A DNA stretch of 64,000 bases from Rhodohalobacter sp. 614A (GCF_021462415.1 NZ_JAKEDS010000001.1:220273-284272), one strand, 5' to 3'. Shown: positions 26,590 to 35,964, numbered from the stretch's first letter. The notes: generated by a model not told the origin, from the letters alone. Translations and numbers: made by a program.

Positions 26590-27752
26590 AACCATCTGTC
26601 GCTCACTTTTCACTCTATTATTTTGAACTCAGCGAAAACTGGATTCACACCCAGATTAAATATTCGAAAGAATGGAATCCAACAGTCTTTACAAATCATA
26701 CCAAAAATTTGGACTCCGTTGATTGGTCGCCACCGATTTATAATCGCAGCCAGGAACTGTCCCTCCCCGTCCGGCTGGCCGACAGCATCGCCATGAAACT
26801 GATTGGTTATTATCCCAGTTTTTATTCGCACTTAAACAAAGAGAACTTTCAACTTATCCATGCGCATTTTGGCCCCATGGGATATTTGTGTTCTGGAATA
26901 GCGAAACGTCTGAATATCCCTTTAATCACAACTTTTTATGGGTATGATGCATCGCTTCTCCCGAATGAAAAGCCGCAATGGAAATCCAATTACAGAAAAC
27001 TTTTTGAGCGTGGAAGCCGATTTCTGGTAGAAGGACCGGCAATGGGAAAAAAGCTGGAAGCATTGGGCTGTCCGCCAGAAAAAATTGTGGTTCAACATCT
27101 TGGCGTCGAAATCAACAAGTATAAACCAAAAGAGGACTACCCGGCGACTGAAAATTTACGGCTGTTAATGGTCGGACGGTTTGTTGAAAAAAAAGGATTT
27201 ATTTATGGTCTCCGGGCATTTCACCAATTCCTAAAAAAAGGAGGGAATGGGATTTTAACCATCTATGGAGACAGTAACGGCACAAAAGAATCAGAACAGG
27301 TAAAAGGTGAATTGCTCCAATATGTAAAGGATCATGGATTGCAGGAATCCGTTTTTCTTCCGGGTTTGATTCCGCTTGAGAAACTACAGGAAGAGTATCA
27401 CCATCACGATATTTTCCTGGCCCCGAGTGTTTTATCTACAGACGGAGATGATGAAGGCGGTGCACCGGTGACGATTATTGAAGCAAGTGCTTCGGGATTG
27501 CCGATCATAGGAAGCCGCCACTGTGACATTTCTGAAGTTGTAGTTGATGAAAAAACAGGTCTTCTTGCTGATGAGAAAGATGTTGAAACATTATCCGAAC
27601 ACTTGGTTCGGCTCCATCAAAATCCGGAACTTCAAAAGAATCTTGGGAAGAGTGGTGTAGTTCATATCCAGGAACATTTTGATGCTTTTAAACAAGGCAA
27701 AGTTTTATCCTCCATTTATCGTGATTGTATAAACAACGAAGAACGATCATGA
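26586..27752 (+). CDS. Family 4 glycosyltransferase (388 aa)
   Basis: GT-B glycosyltransferase of the GT4 type. The C-terminal domain shows RLLMVGRFVEKKGFIYGLRA, and the donor-site motif EGGAPVTIIEASASGLPII contains the expected EGGAPVTIIEA pattern near residue 300. The N-terminal domain has LIHAHFGPMGYL. It is translationally coupled on both sides: its start overlaps the sulfotransferase stop and its stop overlaps the next gene's start, each by 4 nt. Donor and acceptor are unknown. Confidence 0.92.
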   Translation: MKPSVAHFSLYYFELSENWIHTQIKYSKEWNPTVFTNHTKNLDSVDWSPPIYNRSQELSLPVRLADSIAMKLIGYYPSFYSHLNKENFQLIHAHFGPMGYLCSGIAKRLNIPLITTFYGYDASLLPNEKPQWKSNYRKLFERGSRFLVEGPAMGKKLEALGCPPEKIVVQHLGVEINKYKPKEDYPATENLRLLMVGRFVEKKGFIYGLRAFHQFLKKGGNGILTIYGDSNGTKESEQVKGELLQYVKDHGLQESVFLPGLIPLEKLQEEYHHHDIFLAPSVLSTDGDDEGGAPVTIIEASASGLPIIGSRHCDISEVVVDEKTGLLADEKDVETLSEHLVRLHQNPELQKNLGKSGVVHIQEHFDAFKQGKVLSSIYRDCINNEERS

Positions 27753-28585
27753 AATCCGAACCATTTGTTTCCGCAATCATTACTACAAAAAACAGGGCGG
27801 ATCTTCTGCCGAGGGCGCTGGATTCTGTCCTGAATCAAACCTATCCAAACCTAGGGGTTATTGTGGTTGATGACGGTTCAGATGACGACACTCCTCAAAT
27901 TATCGAACGGTATCAGGAAAAGCATTCTATCATTTGTATCAGAAATGAACAGTCTTTGGGAGCCAACAAAGCCAGGAATGCAGGAATCGAAAAGGCGAAG
28001 GGAGAATTTGTAGCCGGACTTGACGACGACGATGAATGGCACCCCGAACGTATTTCGCTTCTGTTGAAAAATTATGATGATTCTTATGCGTGTATTACAT
28101 CTTTTGACCGAATCATTTCTTCAAACCGATCAGTAGTTTGGCGTAAGAAATTGAAGGTTACGTTAGAGGATTTGTTGTTTTCAAATCATGTTGGAAACCA
28201 GGTTCTCGTTAAAAGGGAAAGAGTGCTGCAAGTTGGCGGATTTGATGAATCGCTTGCGGCCGGCCAGGATTACGATCTGTGGATCCGCTTGTGTGAGAAG
28301 TTCGGTCCGATTAAAATCGTGCAAGAGCCATTGCAAAATATTTACCAGGAAAATTTTAAAGGAAGAATATCAAATCCCAAAACTCAGCTTGATGGTTATC
28401 TTTCTGTATACCAAAAACATAAAATCAAGATGAACCGGGATCAGAAAAAATATCATCTTTACAACATTCGGCTGGCCCAGGGAAAAGTATCCTCCATTTT
28501 TGAAGTGATGGGTTGGGTGCCCAAAAACAGAGTCTTCAAAGAGATGAAACGCTGGGTTGCCAACCGCTATTTAATCAACAGATAA
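27749..28585 (+). CDS. Family 2 glycosyltransferase, last gene of the glycan operon (278 aa)
   Basis: GT-A fold enzyme with the classic opening VSAIITTKNRADLLPRALDS, VVDDGSDDDTPQII, and the metal-binding AGLDDDDEWHPERI. ATG 27749 is preferred over an upstream in-frame ATG at 27725 because it overlaps the GT4 stop as ATGA and then starts in the usual family position. It ends 10 nt before the convergent YfhO stop. Confidence 0.92.
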   Translation: MKSEPFVSAIITTKNRADLLPRALDSVLNQTYPNLGVIVVDDGSDDDTPQIIERYQEKHSIICIRNEQSLGANKARNAGIEKAKGEFVAGLDDDDEWHPERISLLLKNYDDSYACITSFDRIISSNRSVVWRKKLKVTLEDLLFSNHVGNQVLVKRERVLQVGGFDESLAAGQDYDLWIRLCEKFGPIKIVQEPLQNIYQENFKGRISNPKTQLDGYLSVYQKHKIKMNRDQKKYHLYNIRLAQGKVSSIFEVMGWVPKNRVFKEMKRWVANRYLINR

Positions 28586-28595
28586 ATCCTGGTCT

Positions 28596-31088
28596 TCACT
28601 TTTCCCCTTTCCTGAAAACCAAGAAAAGCCCAAAACCTCCGGCAGCAAATAACAGCAGGTTTCCAAAACGTGCAATCCAGGTTCCGGTTGTATACCATGC
28701 CGGTTCAAGAGTCATTTCAAAAGTGTGATCTCCGGCGGGAATCTCAAAACCCCGTAAAATGTAATTAGTTCGGTACATGTTGATTTCTTTGCCGTTGAGA
28801 GCTGCCGTCCACCCCTCCGGATACCATATTTCGCTCAATACCATAAATCCGGGCGTTGACCTGGAAATATCAACTGAAATATGATTGGGATTGTATTCCG
28901 TAACAGTGGCAGTTGCCATTGAATCCTGCTGAATTTCCAGGGAAGGTTGCTCTGTTACATAAGCAACTTCAGCCGGATTAAAATTCCGGGCTGAAAGCTG
29001 AGCCAAAGCCTGTGTCTGATCATCCAGTACCACCAAAGAATCCACGAAAAATGCTTTTGGCAGCACATTCATGTTCTCCATTACAACCCCAACATCTGTG
29101 GGAAACACATTCTCAAAACCCGGTGCAGAGAACGGCTGCGGAAAGGTTACATACTTCACATTAAGCATGTCGAGAACGCCGGAATTGATGGACGCTCCCT
29201 GTGCCGAATACAGTTTGCCAATAAATTCACGGAAATAGCCCTCAATCATATCGTGGTAATAGCCGAGTTTGGCCCCTGAGTATCCCCCGACAGACGGATA
29301 AAAATAAGCCGGAACAGCATTATTGAAGGGATCATCCAGAATTGGAAAAACACGATATTCCCAGCCTTCCCCGGATCCGATATTTTCCACTAAAAACCGA
29401 TCCAGCTCCCGTTCCCGCTGCTCTATAACATCCGCAGGATCAAAATTTTGATCCACAAGTGAGCCTTCATTCATGTAACGTGAATCCACACCGATCAAAT
29501 CATATCCAAGAATCAAACAGAGTGAAATAGCCCCGGCTGATACCGGAATTTTTCGAGTCCCCATGGCCCAGATAATTACTCCGCCCACAACAAAGATCAG
29601 CACGAATCGAAATGCATCTTTTTGTGCCATATCTTTTCGTTCGGGAATCAGGCGTGTCTGAATAAGGTTTGAGACGGTTTGCGAAATTCTTGGGTCATCC
29701 ATTGAAATACCATTCTGAATGGCAAGCCTTTGGGCAAATTGCTGGCGCTCTCCGGGTTTTTCAAAACGCAAAAATTGTAACGTAATAAGCACGGCAACCA
29801 CGGCAATTCCGGTGGCTACAAAAAGAGGTGTTTTCCATTCACTTTTTCCGTGCGGATTCTTTATCTCACCAATCAGCCAGTCGATTCCAAAAACTGAAAT
29901 AACGGAAAAGCAAAATAGCGCCATGATGAGCCACGTTTCGGGCACACGGAATTTGTCGAAAAGAGGAAAATATTCGAACATCAGGTTGTTCAGTAATCCA
30001 AAATTTTCGCCAAGAGAAAAAAGCAGCGCGGCAATACCCGGCCCAAGAAAAACATATTTTAGTTTGTTGTTTGATTTCATGCAACCAACCACAAAAAACA
30101 GAAATGCCAAAGCGCCGAAATAGTGCGGACCACTGGTAAATGACTTGGGTCCCCAGTAAAATTGTGAACCTCCGTAAGAACCGGGAATCAACAATGTCAG
30201 AAGCTCGCCCCAGCCCTGAGACCAGCCAAAAGCATAATTTCGTGCCAGTCCATCCGTACCGGCAGCCGCTGTTCCTCCACGCATGCTGTAAGGAGAATAT
30301 TCAATTGTGCTCCAGTACATCTGGAATGTAATCAGGATAGCAACAAGGCCGGCTGCAACCAGCCATCCGGTATATTTCAGGTATTTTTTTGATTCATCTG
30401 CCTGAATGGCTTTTACCCAATCATAAATAAAAAGGGTGCCGAGTGGAAAGAGGAAATAGTAGGTGATCTGGGGATGATACGCCCGGAGGTGAAGCGTTAG
30501 TGCAAGTGCAAAAATAAAGAAAGAAAGCCACTGATTCCATTTCGAACGGGTTAGCATCAGGTACCCAACATAAAGCCAGGGTATATAAACATAAGCTACA
30601 AATTTGGCTTTATGGCCCGCTCCGATAATGAGTGCAACATACGTTGTAAATCCAATGATGATTGCCCCAAAAACTGCGGAAAGTGGCCGGTTTCCCAGCA
30701 AAATAAACATCAAATAGGCGCCGGCAAGAAGAATCCACATCTGAACTGCCGGATAAATAAAATCCAATGAACGGATGAGTGTGTTATCCAGATTCATCAC
30801 CTTCGGCGGATGGGAAATGGTATTGGCAGGCATTCCGGAAAACATGTTGGTTACCCAGTGCGCTACGTTACCGGTATCTTCCCTGTATTCAATGATGGAT
30901 TCCGCACCGGCCCGCCACTGAATAACGTCGGTGCCCATATATTGCTGGCCGCCGAGAATAGTAGAATAATGTAAAAAGAGTGGCAGTAAAAAAAGAAACA
31001 GCAAAGCGAGCAGATGCTGCTTACCTGGTGAAAGAGATTCCCAAAAATCCGGTGACGGCTCCGACGCTTTTCCCTTTTTTTTTGCCAT
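28596..31088 (-). CDS. YfhO-family polytopic membrane protein (830 aa)
   Basis: Large membrane protein with about 12 or more hydrophobic segments and an extracytoplasmic C-terminal region, fitting the YfhO family. YfhO members resemble GT-C glycosyltransferases and in Firmicutes help glycosylate lipoteichoic acid; the substrate here is unknown. Family features include LRAYHPQITYYFLFPLG, SGMPANTISHPP, and the C-terminal WYPEGWTAALNGKEI, with GFEIPAGDHTF. It starts 3 nt after the gatC stop, so the two share a transcript despite unrelated roles. Confidence 0.85.
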   Translation of the reverse strand: MAKKKGKASEPSPDFWESLSPGKQHLLALLFLFLLPLFLHYSTILGGQQYMGTDVIQWRAGAESIIEYREDTGNVAHWVTNMFSGMPANTISHPPKVMNLDNTLIRSLDFIYPAVQMWILLAGAYLMFILLGNRPLSAVFGAIIIGFTTYVALIIGAGHKAKFVAYVYIPWLYVGYLMLTRSKWNQWLSFFIFALALTLHLRAYHPQITYYFLFPLGTLFIYDWVKAIQADESKKYLKYTGWLVAAGLVAILITFQMYWSTIEYSPYSMRGGTAAAGTDGLARNYAFGWSQGWGELLTLLIPGSYGGSQFYWGPKSFTSGPHYFGALAFLFFVVGCMKSNNKLKYVFLGPGIAALLFSLGENFGLLNNLMFEYFPLFDKFRVPETWLIMALFCFSVISVFGIDWLIGEIKNPHGKSEWKTPLFVATGIAVVAVLITLQFLRFEKPGERQQFAQRLAIQNGISMDDPRISQTVSNLIQTRLIPERKDMAQKDAFRFVLIFVVGGVIIWAMGTRKIPVSAGAISLCLILGYDLIGVDSRYMNEGSLVDQNFDPADVIEQRERELDRFLVENIGSGEGWEYRVFPILDDPFNNAVPAYFYPSVGGYSGAKLGYYHDMIEGYFREFIGKLYSAQGASINSGVLDMLNVKYVTFPQPFSAPGFENVFPTDVGVVMENMNVLPKAFFVDSLVVLDDQTQALAQLSARNFNPAEVAYVTEQPSLEIQQDSMATATVTEYNPNHISVDISRSTPGFMVLSEIWYPEGWTAALNGKEINMYRTNYILRGFEIPAGDHTFEMTLEPAWYTTGTWIARFGNLLLFAAGGFGLFLVFRKGEK

Positions 31089-31091
31089 ACC

Positions 31092-31382
31092 TTATTCGAT
31101 CACTCTTGGAACACGGAAATAATCAGAATCGGCATCCGGTGCATTTTTAAGGGCATCTTCGTGGCTGAGAGGTTCTTTTGCCTGATCCTTCCGGAACTTA
31201 CTCGCCGTAATTTCGGTCACATGCTCCAACGGGGCTACATCGGTTGTATCTAACTCATTCAACTGATCGATATAGCCCAAAATTTTATTCATATCCTCTT
31301 TTAAACCTTCGGCTTCATCATCACCTAATTGCAGGCGTGCGAGGTTGGCTACGTATTGAACATCATCTTTAGTTACGGACAT
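31092..31382 (-). CDS. gatC: Aspartyl/glutamyl-tRNA amidotransferase subunit C
   Basis: Small subunit of the GatCAB amidotransferase, which converts Glu-tRNA(Gln) or Asp-tRNA(Asn) to the amide form. Family blocks are clear: VTKDDVQYVANLARLQLGDDE at the start, MNKILGYIDQLNELDT near residue 32, and the C-terminal PDADSDYFRVPRVIE. The length (96 aa) is normal. GatA and GatB are not in this window. It heads the gatC-yfhO pair. Confidence 0.95.
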   Translation of the reverse strand: MSVTKDDVQYVANLARLQLGDDEAEGLKEDMNKILGYIDQLNELDTTDVAPLEHVTEITASKFRKDQAKEPLSHEDALKNAPDADSDYFRVPRVIE

Positions 31383-31524
31383 CTTTCATTCTGCTAAATT
31401 CTTGTGGAAATAATTCTGTTATATTTCAGAATACTGCTTTCAATCGGCTTACAAATGGTTCCGATTGCTAAGCGGACAAGTTAACAAAGATTTGATAAAA
31501 GCATAAGCTCAAACCTGTACAGTT

Positions 31525-32013
31525 ATGAATATGGGAATTTGTTCAGATTCACACGACCATGTTGAGAACATCAAAAAGGCAGTATCGTTTTTCAAGGAAA
31601 GAGAGGTAGAACGCGTGATTCATGCCGGCGATTATTGCAGCCCGTTCACCATACCACTATTTGAAGGACTGAATCTTCATGGTGTGTTTGGGAATAACGA
31701 TGGCGACAAATTCCTTTTGATGAAAAAGTTTGATGAAATTGGAGCATCACTTTATGGCGATTTCTTCAGCTTTGAAGCTGATAATGTGAAGTTTGCCGTC
31801 TACCACGGAACCTACCCGGAAATTACCCAAAGCCTGGAGCTATGTGGAAAATATGATGTGGTGATATCCGGCCACACCCACGAACCAAAACTGGACACCA
31901 TTGAAGATACAATTTCCATCAATCCGGGAAGCGTAAACGGGTTCGACGGCGATGCAATGGTTGCAATTTTCAATACGGAGACCCGAAAAGTTCAATTTAA
32001 AGAATTGGGTTGA
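31525..32013 (+). CDS. YfcE/MJ0936-type metallophosphoesterase (162 aa)
   Basis: Small calcineurin-like phosphodiesterase. The metal-binding motifs follow in order: GICSDSHDH at the N-terminus, HAGDYC near residue 34, GVFGNNDGD near 56, YHGTYP, and the SGHTHEP signature near 115. ATG 31525 or an in-frame ATG at 31531 could be the start. The natural substrate is not known for most members of this group. It is divergent from gatC, with a 142-bp gap. Confidence 0.93.
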   Translation: MNMGICSDSHDHVENIKKAVSFFKEREVERVIHAGDYCSPFTIPLFEGLNLHGVFGNNDGDKFLLMKKFDEIGASLYGDFFSFEADNVKFAVYHGTYPEITQSLELCGKYDVVISGHTHEPKLDTIEDTISINPGSVNGFDGDAMVAIFNTETRKVQFKELG

Positions 32014-32019
32014 CCCTCT

Positions 32020-32340
32020 TTATACTTTATTGATTCTGTCGGTTATGATCGAATACAACTGTTCCGCCTGAACAACGCCGGACTGTTGCCATAGAATGTG
32101 TCCTTTTTGGAAAAGGATCAGCGTAGGAACTCCCCTCACCTGGTACCGAATGGCCGCAGTCGGATTTTTCTCCGCATCAATTTTAATAATATTGATCTGA
32201 TCTCCCATCCGGTTTTTGAGCTTCTTCAGAATGGGAACCATCATTTTGCAAGGGCCGCACCAATCGGTATAAAAATCAACAAGAACCGGAACTTCTCCTT
32301 TTATCATTTCGGAGAATGACTGATTACTTTTTGCTTCCAT
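32020..32340 (-). CDS. Thioredoxin (106 aa)
   Basis: Thioredoxin-fold disulfide reductase with the active site WCGPCKM (CGPC near residues 29-32), the conserved VPILKKLK helix and the cis-proline segment RGVPTLILF near residue 70. No signal peptide is seen, so it is cytoplasmic. It is convergent with the phosphoesterase gene, with only 6 nt between the stops. Whether it is the main thioredoxin cannot be told. Confidence 0.93.
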   Translation of the reverse strand: MEAKSNQSFSEMIKGEVPVLVDFYTDWCGPCKMMVPILKKLKNRMGDQINIIKIDAEKNPTAAIRYQVRGVPTLILFQKGHILWQQSGVVQAEQLYSIITDRINKV

Positions 32341-32501
32341 CTCTGCCTCACTCTTTTTATTTCGAACAATAACGAAGTTCTCTCTGGTTCAGTACGCCGG
32401 GAGTCATCGGATGAGTAAACGTAATGCAGCCATTGTTGCTCATCCGATAACTTTATGCTAAATAATCGTCACCGGGTATCAATCATCAAAAAAATTGTGA
32501 A

Positions 32502-32999
32502 TTACTTTGATTTGGGTACTACAATACTGGTCGCTACAACGGAATACTCTTTCTGTTCACCCGAAATTTGGTCAGGATTATCGCCGGCATCTTCGGCATA
32601 GTGTTTGGCTTGTTCTTCACTTAATGTCTCGACAGAAAAATCTCCGATCAGTACAACCTCTTTGCCTTGTGAATCTGTAGGAATGAAAAATCCATAATCT
32701 TTAAACGTCACCCGTGCGCTGTAATTTTCATCTTGCGCCATAAAGAAACAACCTTTTTTCTGGCAAACCTGGGCAACAGAAGTTACCAATGTGACGGGGC
32801 CTTCTTCCTGGCCAGAATTAATGATCTCAGCCAGAGTGGAAGGAGATTGAAACTCACTTTGATCCACATCAGCACCAAATACTTCGAATTCAGCCGTTTC
32901 CTGTACCGGTTCCGAAAGCCGAATAACTTCGCTGGATGCCTGGGCAAAAACCGATGTGCTGAATAACATCAAAATAATAGTGAATAGTAATTTCTTCAT
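32502..32999 (-). CDS. DUF4920 domain protein with signal peptide (165 aa)
   Basis: Exported protein of unknown function. The N-terminal signal peptide is clear (KKLLFTIILMLFSTSVFAQA, with cleavage expected near the AQA at residues 19-21). The domain matches DUF4920 by CQKKGCFFMAQ, a CxxxxC pair that may bind metal, then VTFKDYGFFIP and EEQAKHYAEDAG. It probably lies in the periplasm. Its neighbours are monocistronic, so context gives no role. Confidence 0.82.
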   Translation of the reverse strand: MKKLLFTIILMLFSTSVFAQASSEVIRLSEPVQETAEFEVFGADVDQSEFQSPSTLAEIINSGQEEGPVTLVTSVAQVCQKKGCFFMAQDENYSARVTFKDYGFFIPTDSQGKEVVLIGDFSVETLSEEQAKHYAEDAGDNPDQISGEQKEYSVVATSIVVPKSK

Positions 33000-33095
33000 A
33001 AGGGGATTATTTATTTTTTCTTTCTTCGGGATAATAATACCAATTTTATACGAAAAGATTTATCATTGCACGAAGTTGTTAATCAATAAAAAAAC

Positions 33096-33947
33096 ATGCA
33101 GGTATATTTAAACGGATCATTTCTTGATCACACAGAAGCAAAAGTATCAGTCGTCGACCGTGGTTTTATTTTCGGCGATGGAGTTTATGAAGTAACAAGA
33201 GTCATTAATGGCGAACCGTTCAGAGAAAAAGAGCATCTCGCCCGACTCGATAAAGGCTTGAAAGCCCTGAAGATCAATCTTGAAACCGAGGTTCGCGAAT
33301 CCATTCCGGATATACACCGGGAGATCATTAAGCGGAATGACCTTTTGGAAGGCGAAGCCTCCATTTACCTGCAAATTACGCGAGGGGCTGCGTGGCCGCG
33401 AACTCATACTTTCCCGGAGCAGCCGATTAAATCTACAATCTTTCTTTCGGCCGCTTCATTTGAGCCTCATACCGAGTTGCACAAAACAGGTGTGGATGTA
33501 ATTACGCTTTCTGATATTCGCTGGACCCGATGTAACATCAAAACCGTTCTTCTGCTCCCGAACACCCTGGCAAAACAGCAAGCTCATGAAGCCGGGGTAA
33601 ACAGTGCCCTGTTGATTCGCGACGGTGTGGTTACCGAGAGTCCTAATGCCAATATTTTTGCCGTAAAGGATGGCGCGCTCTATACCTATCCCGAATCGAA
33701 TTATATTTTGAGCGGAATCACCCGAAGCGTTGTACTTGAAATTGCTGAAAAGCTGGAGATCCCCGTCCATTTCACACCTGTTCGTGAAGAAGAGATTTTT
33801 GATTTGGATGAGCTGTTTTTCTCCGGAACGACTACGGATATTCAGCCGGTTACCGTTATTAACGGCAAAAATCTGGGAACCGGAAAACCTGGCCCTGTTG
33901 TACATGCCATCCAGGAAGAATATGGAAAACTGTTGTATGGCAAATAA
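33096..33947 (+). CDS. D-amino-acid aminotransferase (PLP fold type IV, 283 aa)
   Basis: Fold-type IV PLP enzyme, best matching D-alanine aminotransferase (Dat), which exchanges amino groups between D-alanine and 2-oxoglutarate to make D-glutamate. Supporting features: VVDRGFIFGDGVYEVTRV at residues 20-37, the PLP-lysine region RCNIKTVLLLPNTLAKQ near 145, and ESPNANIFAV near 181. Branched-chain aminotransferase and aminodeoxychorismate lyase are relatives, so the substrate is inferred. It ends ahead of a strong terminator and stands alone. Confidence 0.88.
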   Translation: MQVYLNGSFLDHTEAKVSVVDRGFIFGDGVYEVTRVINGEPFREKEHLARLDKGLKALKINLETEVRESIPDIHREIIKRNDLLEGEASIYLQITRGAAWPRTHTFPEQPIKSTIFLSAASFEPHTELHKTGVDVITLSDIRWTRCNIKTVLLLPNTLAKQQAHEAGVNSALLIRDGVVTESPNANIFAVKDGALYTYPESNYILSGITRSVVLEIAEKLEIPVHFTPVREEEIFDLDELFFSGTTTDIQPVTVINGKNLGTGKPGPVVHAIQEEYGKLLYGK

Positions 33948-33985
33948 TTCTTGTCTGTAGACCGGTACATTTTTGTTGTATTTGT

Positions 33986-34021
33986 GGGATATTCAAAATC
34001 GTTGAATATCCCTTTTTTTTT
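33986..34021 (+). terminator. Strong Rho-independent terminator after the aminotransferase gene
   Basis: GGGATATTCAA (33986-33996) pairs perfectly with TTGAATATCCC (34002-34012) around a 5-nt loop, followed by at least eight T residues. It lies about 39 nt after the stop codon. Confidence 0.92.
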
Positions 34022-34205
34022 AGATGACTCAGGGTTCCTTCAACCCATTGTGTCCGAAGGTTCGGAGAACTTTCTTCCTTTCTATTCAAGCATAACTTTT
34101 TAAAACAATTGTATAGCTTGACTTTCTTCCGGCTCCAAACCAAATTATAGCTTGCGTTAAACCAAAGTTATTGGATATCCATCATCTCAAACAAAACAGA
34201 ATACC

Positions 34206-35162
34206 ATGAAATCAGACAATCGTTATTCAAGGAAAAAATTTCTTAAAACCCTGGGAGTTGGCAGCATGTCAGCTTTTCTCGGTTCATCATACCTTCTAAC
34301 CGGTTGCAGTTCCAGAGAAAATGAGGCGGCCCAGATGGGGGAAGCCGCTGCTGAGACGGAACCCCTTCATACCATTTCCGTTCAGCTCTATACTTTCAGA
34401 AACCAATTAAATGAGGATATCCCCGGAACTCTTCAACGAATTGCCGATTTAGGTTATAAATATGTGGAAACTTATGACTTTTCCGAAGACATGAACTATG
34501 AAGAAGTCGGACAAATGCTGAAAGATGCCGGGCTTTCCGTCAGTTCGATGCACAGTGAAATTCCACTCGGGGAAACCGGCGAGAAAGCCTTGAGAAGAGC
34601 CGAAGCGTTTGAGAACGATAAAGTGATCTGGCACGGATGGCCGGAAGACGAACGGTATCAAACCGAAGAAGGAATTAAAGAACTTGCCGGTATTTACAAT
34701 GAAGCCAGCCAGTTTTTACAATCAAACGGGTTGCAGTTTGGTCTGCACAACCATTGGTGGGAAATGAGAATGAATGAAAACGGGGCCTATCCCTTCGAGA
34801 CATTAGTTGAGCACATTGATGACAACATTTTTTTTGAAATTGATACCTATTGGGTAAAAACAGCCGGACAAAGTCCTTCGGACATCATCAGCAAGTATGG
34901 TGACCGGGTTGAGTACCTGCATATAAAAGATGGCGCAGCCGAATGGAGCGAAGATCTGGGTGAAGGCCCGCACGACCCGATGGTTCCCGTCGGTCAGGGC
35001 TCACAGGATTTCAATGTAATTGTTGAAGCTTGTGGTGATACGCATACCTGGATGGTCGTAGAGCTGGACGAAAGTGCTATTGATGTATTTGATGCCGCCG
35101 AACAAAGCCTTGACTATCTGATTGAAAACAATATGGCAAAAGCCGATCGGTCTGCTGTTTAA
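34206..35162 (+). CDS. Sugar phosphate isomerase/epimerase-like TIM-barrel protein, exported (318 aa)
   Basis: Xylose-isomerase-like TIM-barrel protein. The leader YSRKKFLKTLGVGSMSAFLG, followed by LTGCSSRE, combines a twin-arginine-like motif (RK variant) with a possible lipobox cysteine near residue 38, so it may be an exported lipoprotein. The barrel carries the family metal-binding acids and histidines around QFGLHNHWWEMR, FFEIDTYWVKTAG and VEYLHIKDGA. Related proteins act on keto-sugars or inositol derivatives; the substrate is unknown. It ends ahead of a hairpin terminator. Confidence 0.8.
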   Translation: MKSDNRYSRKKFLKTLGVGSMSAFLGSSYLLTGCSSRENEAAQMGEAAAETEPLHTISVQLYTFRNQLNEDIPGTLQRIADLGYKYVETYDFSEDMNYEEVGQMLKDAGLSVSSMHSEIPLGETGEKALRRAEAFENDKVIWHGWPEDERYQTEEGIKELAGIYNEASQFLQSNGLQFGLHNHWWEMRMNENGAYPFETLVEHIDDNIFFEIDTYWVKTAGQSPSDIISKYGDRVEYLHIKDGAAEWSEDLGEGPHDPMVPVGQGSQDFNVIVEACGDTHTWMVVELDESAIDVFDAAEQSLDYLIENNMAKADRSAV

Positions 35163-35185
35163 TTTTCAGAGAGTCCTAAAATACC

Positions 35186-35218
35186 AAATCCCGTTACTTC
35201 CTGGTGGCGGGATTTTTT
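35186..35218 (+). terminator. Rho-independent terminator after the isomerase-like gene
   Basis: AAATCCCG (35186-35193) and CGGGATTT (35208-35215) form an 8-bp stem with a 14-nt loop and a T-run, 24 nt after the stop codon. Confidence 0.82.
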
Positions 35219-35526
35219 ATTTCAGCCAGTTCAAAATATCTCATCTTTCTCGTTTTATAAATAAGCTAAATTCTGCGGTGCTATTCCTGCGAAAAGCCTG
35301 TAACAAAATGCTAGCCAAGTAAAAATGGACTTGTCTGTCAACCGGCTCTGTACCCCTTCCTGACTACATCCTATTGTCAGATATCCCCATTCCTTTCTTC
35401 CTAAAATCCTCACTCAGGCCTCTTTAGGTCATATACTCAGGCTACGTTAAGGGATTCCCTGATTACGGTGGGGTTCAATATTTGCTATTCTTTATTTAAA
35501 TAATTGAACAACTACATAACCCCAAG
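35219..35526. other. Intergenic gap before the DksA-like gene
   Basis: About 300 bp without a convincing gene. Sequence around 35400-35480 is less AT-rich than other gaps and includes AAGGGATTCCCT near 35449, a short palindrome. This may be a leader region or an upstream control region; no RNA family was recognised. Confidence 0.35.
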
Positions 35527-35964
35527 ATGATGAAAGAAGTTTTAAAAAAACCACCGACAAGAGATGAACTTAAAACTGTTCTGAGTGAAACGGAGCTTGC
35601 ATACTTCGAAGCCCTGATAATACAGAAGAGAGAAGATACACAAAAGGAACTCGAATTCCTTTTAAATTCACTTGAAGAACAACGCTCCGCAGATGACGAT
35701 GACGCTTCGTCCATAGATCACCATATGAGTGATATGGGGAGCATTGAAGAGAGCTTAGACCTGACTAACCGATTAATAGAGAGAAACAAAAAATTTATCA
35801 ATGAGCTGAACAGAGCTCTGGAGAGAATAGAAAACGGAACCTATGGAATCTGTCGGGCAACCGGGCAACCCATTGAAAAAGAACGCCTTGAATTTGCCCC
35901 ACACACCAGGTACAGTATTGCCGCTAAAAACAGCGGATTAGATAAGAGAGTCGTAATGTCCTGA
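35527..35964 (+). CDS. TraR/DksA-family protein, cysteine-poor zinc-finger region (145 aa)
   Basis: Coiled-coil protein of the DksA/TraR group, which binds RNA polymerase through its secondary channel to alter initiation at stringent-response promoters. A long helical hairpin spans residues 20-105, with acidic residues at the expected tip (SADDDDASSIDHHMSDMG). The C-terminal globular part has only one cysteine (GICRATGQPIEKERLEFAP) where classical members have four, so zinc is probably not bound. Similar cysteine-poor forms occur in Bacteroidota. It ends just ahead of a bidirectional terminator. Confidence 0.83.
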   Translation: MMKEVLKKPPTRDELKTVLSETELAYFEALIIQKREDTQKELEFLLNSLEEQRSADDDDASSIDHHMSDMGSIEESLDLTNRLIERNKKFINELNRALERIENGTYGICRATGQPIEKERLEFAPHTRYSIAAKNSGLDKRVVMS

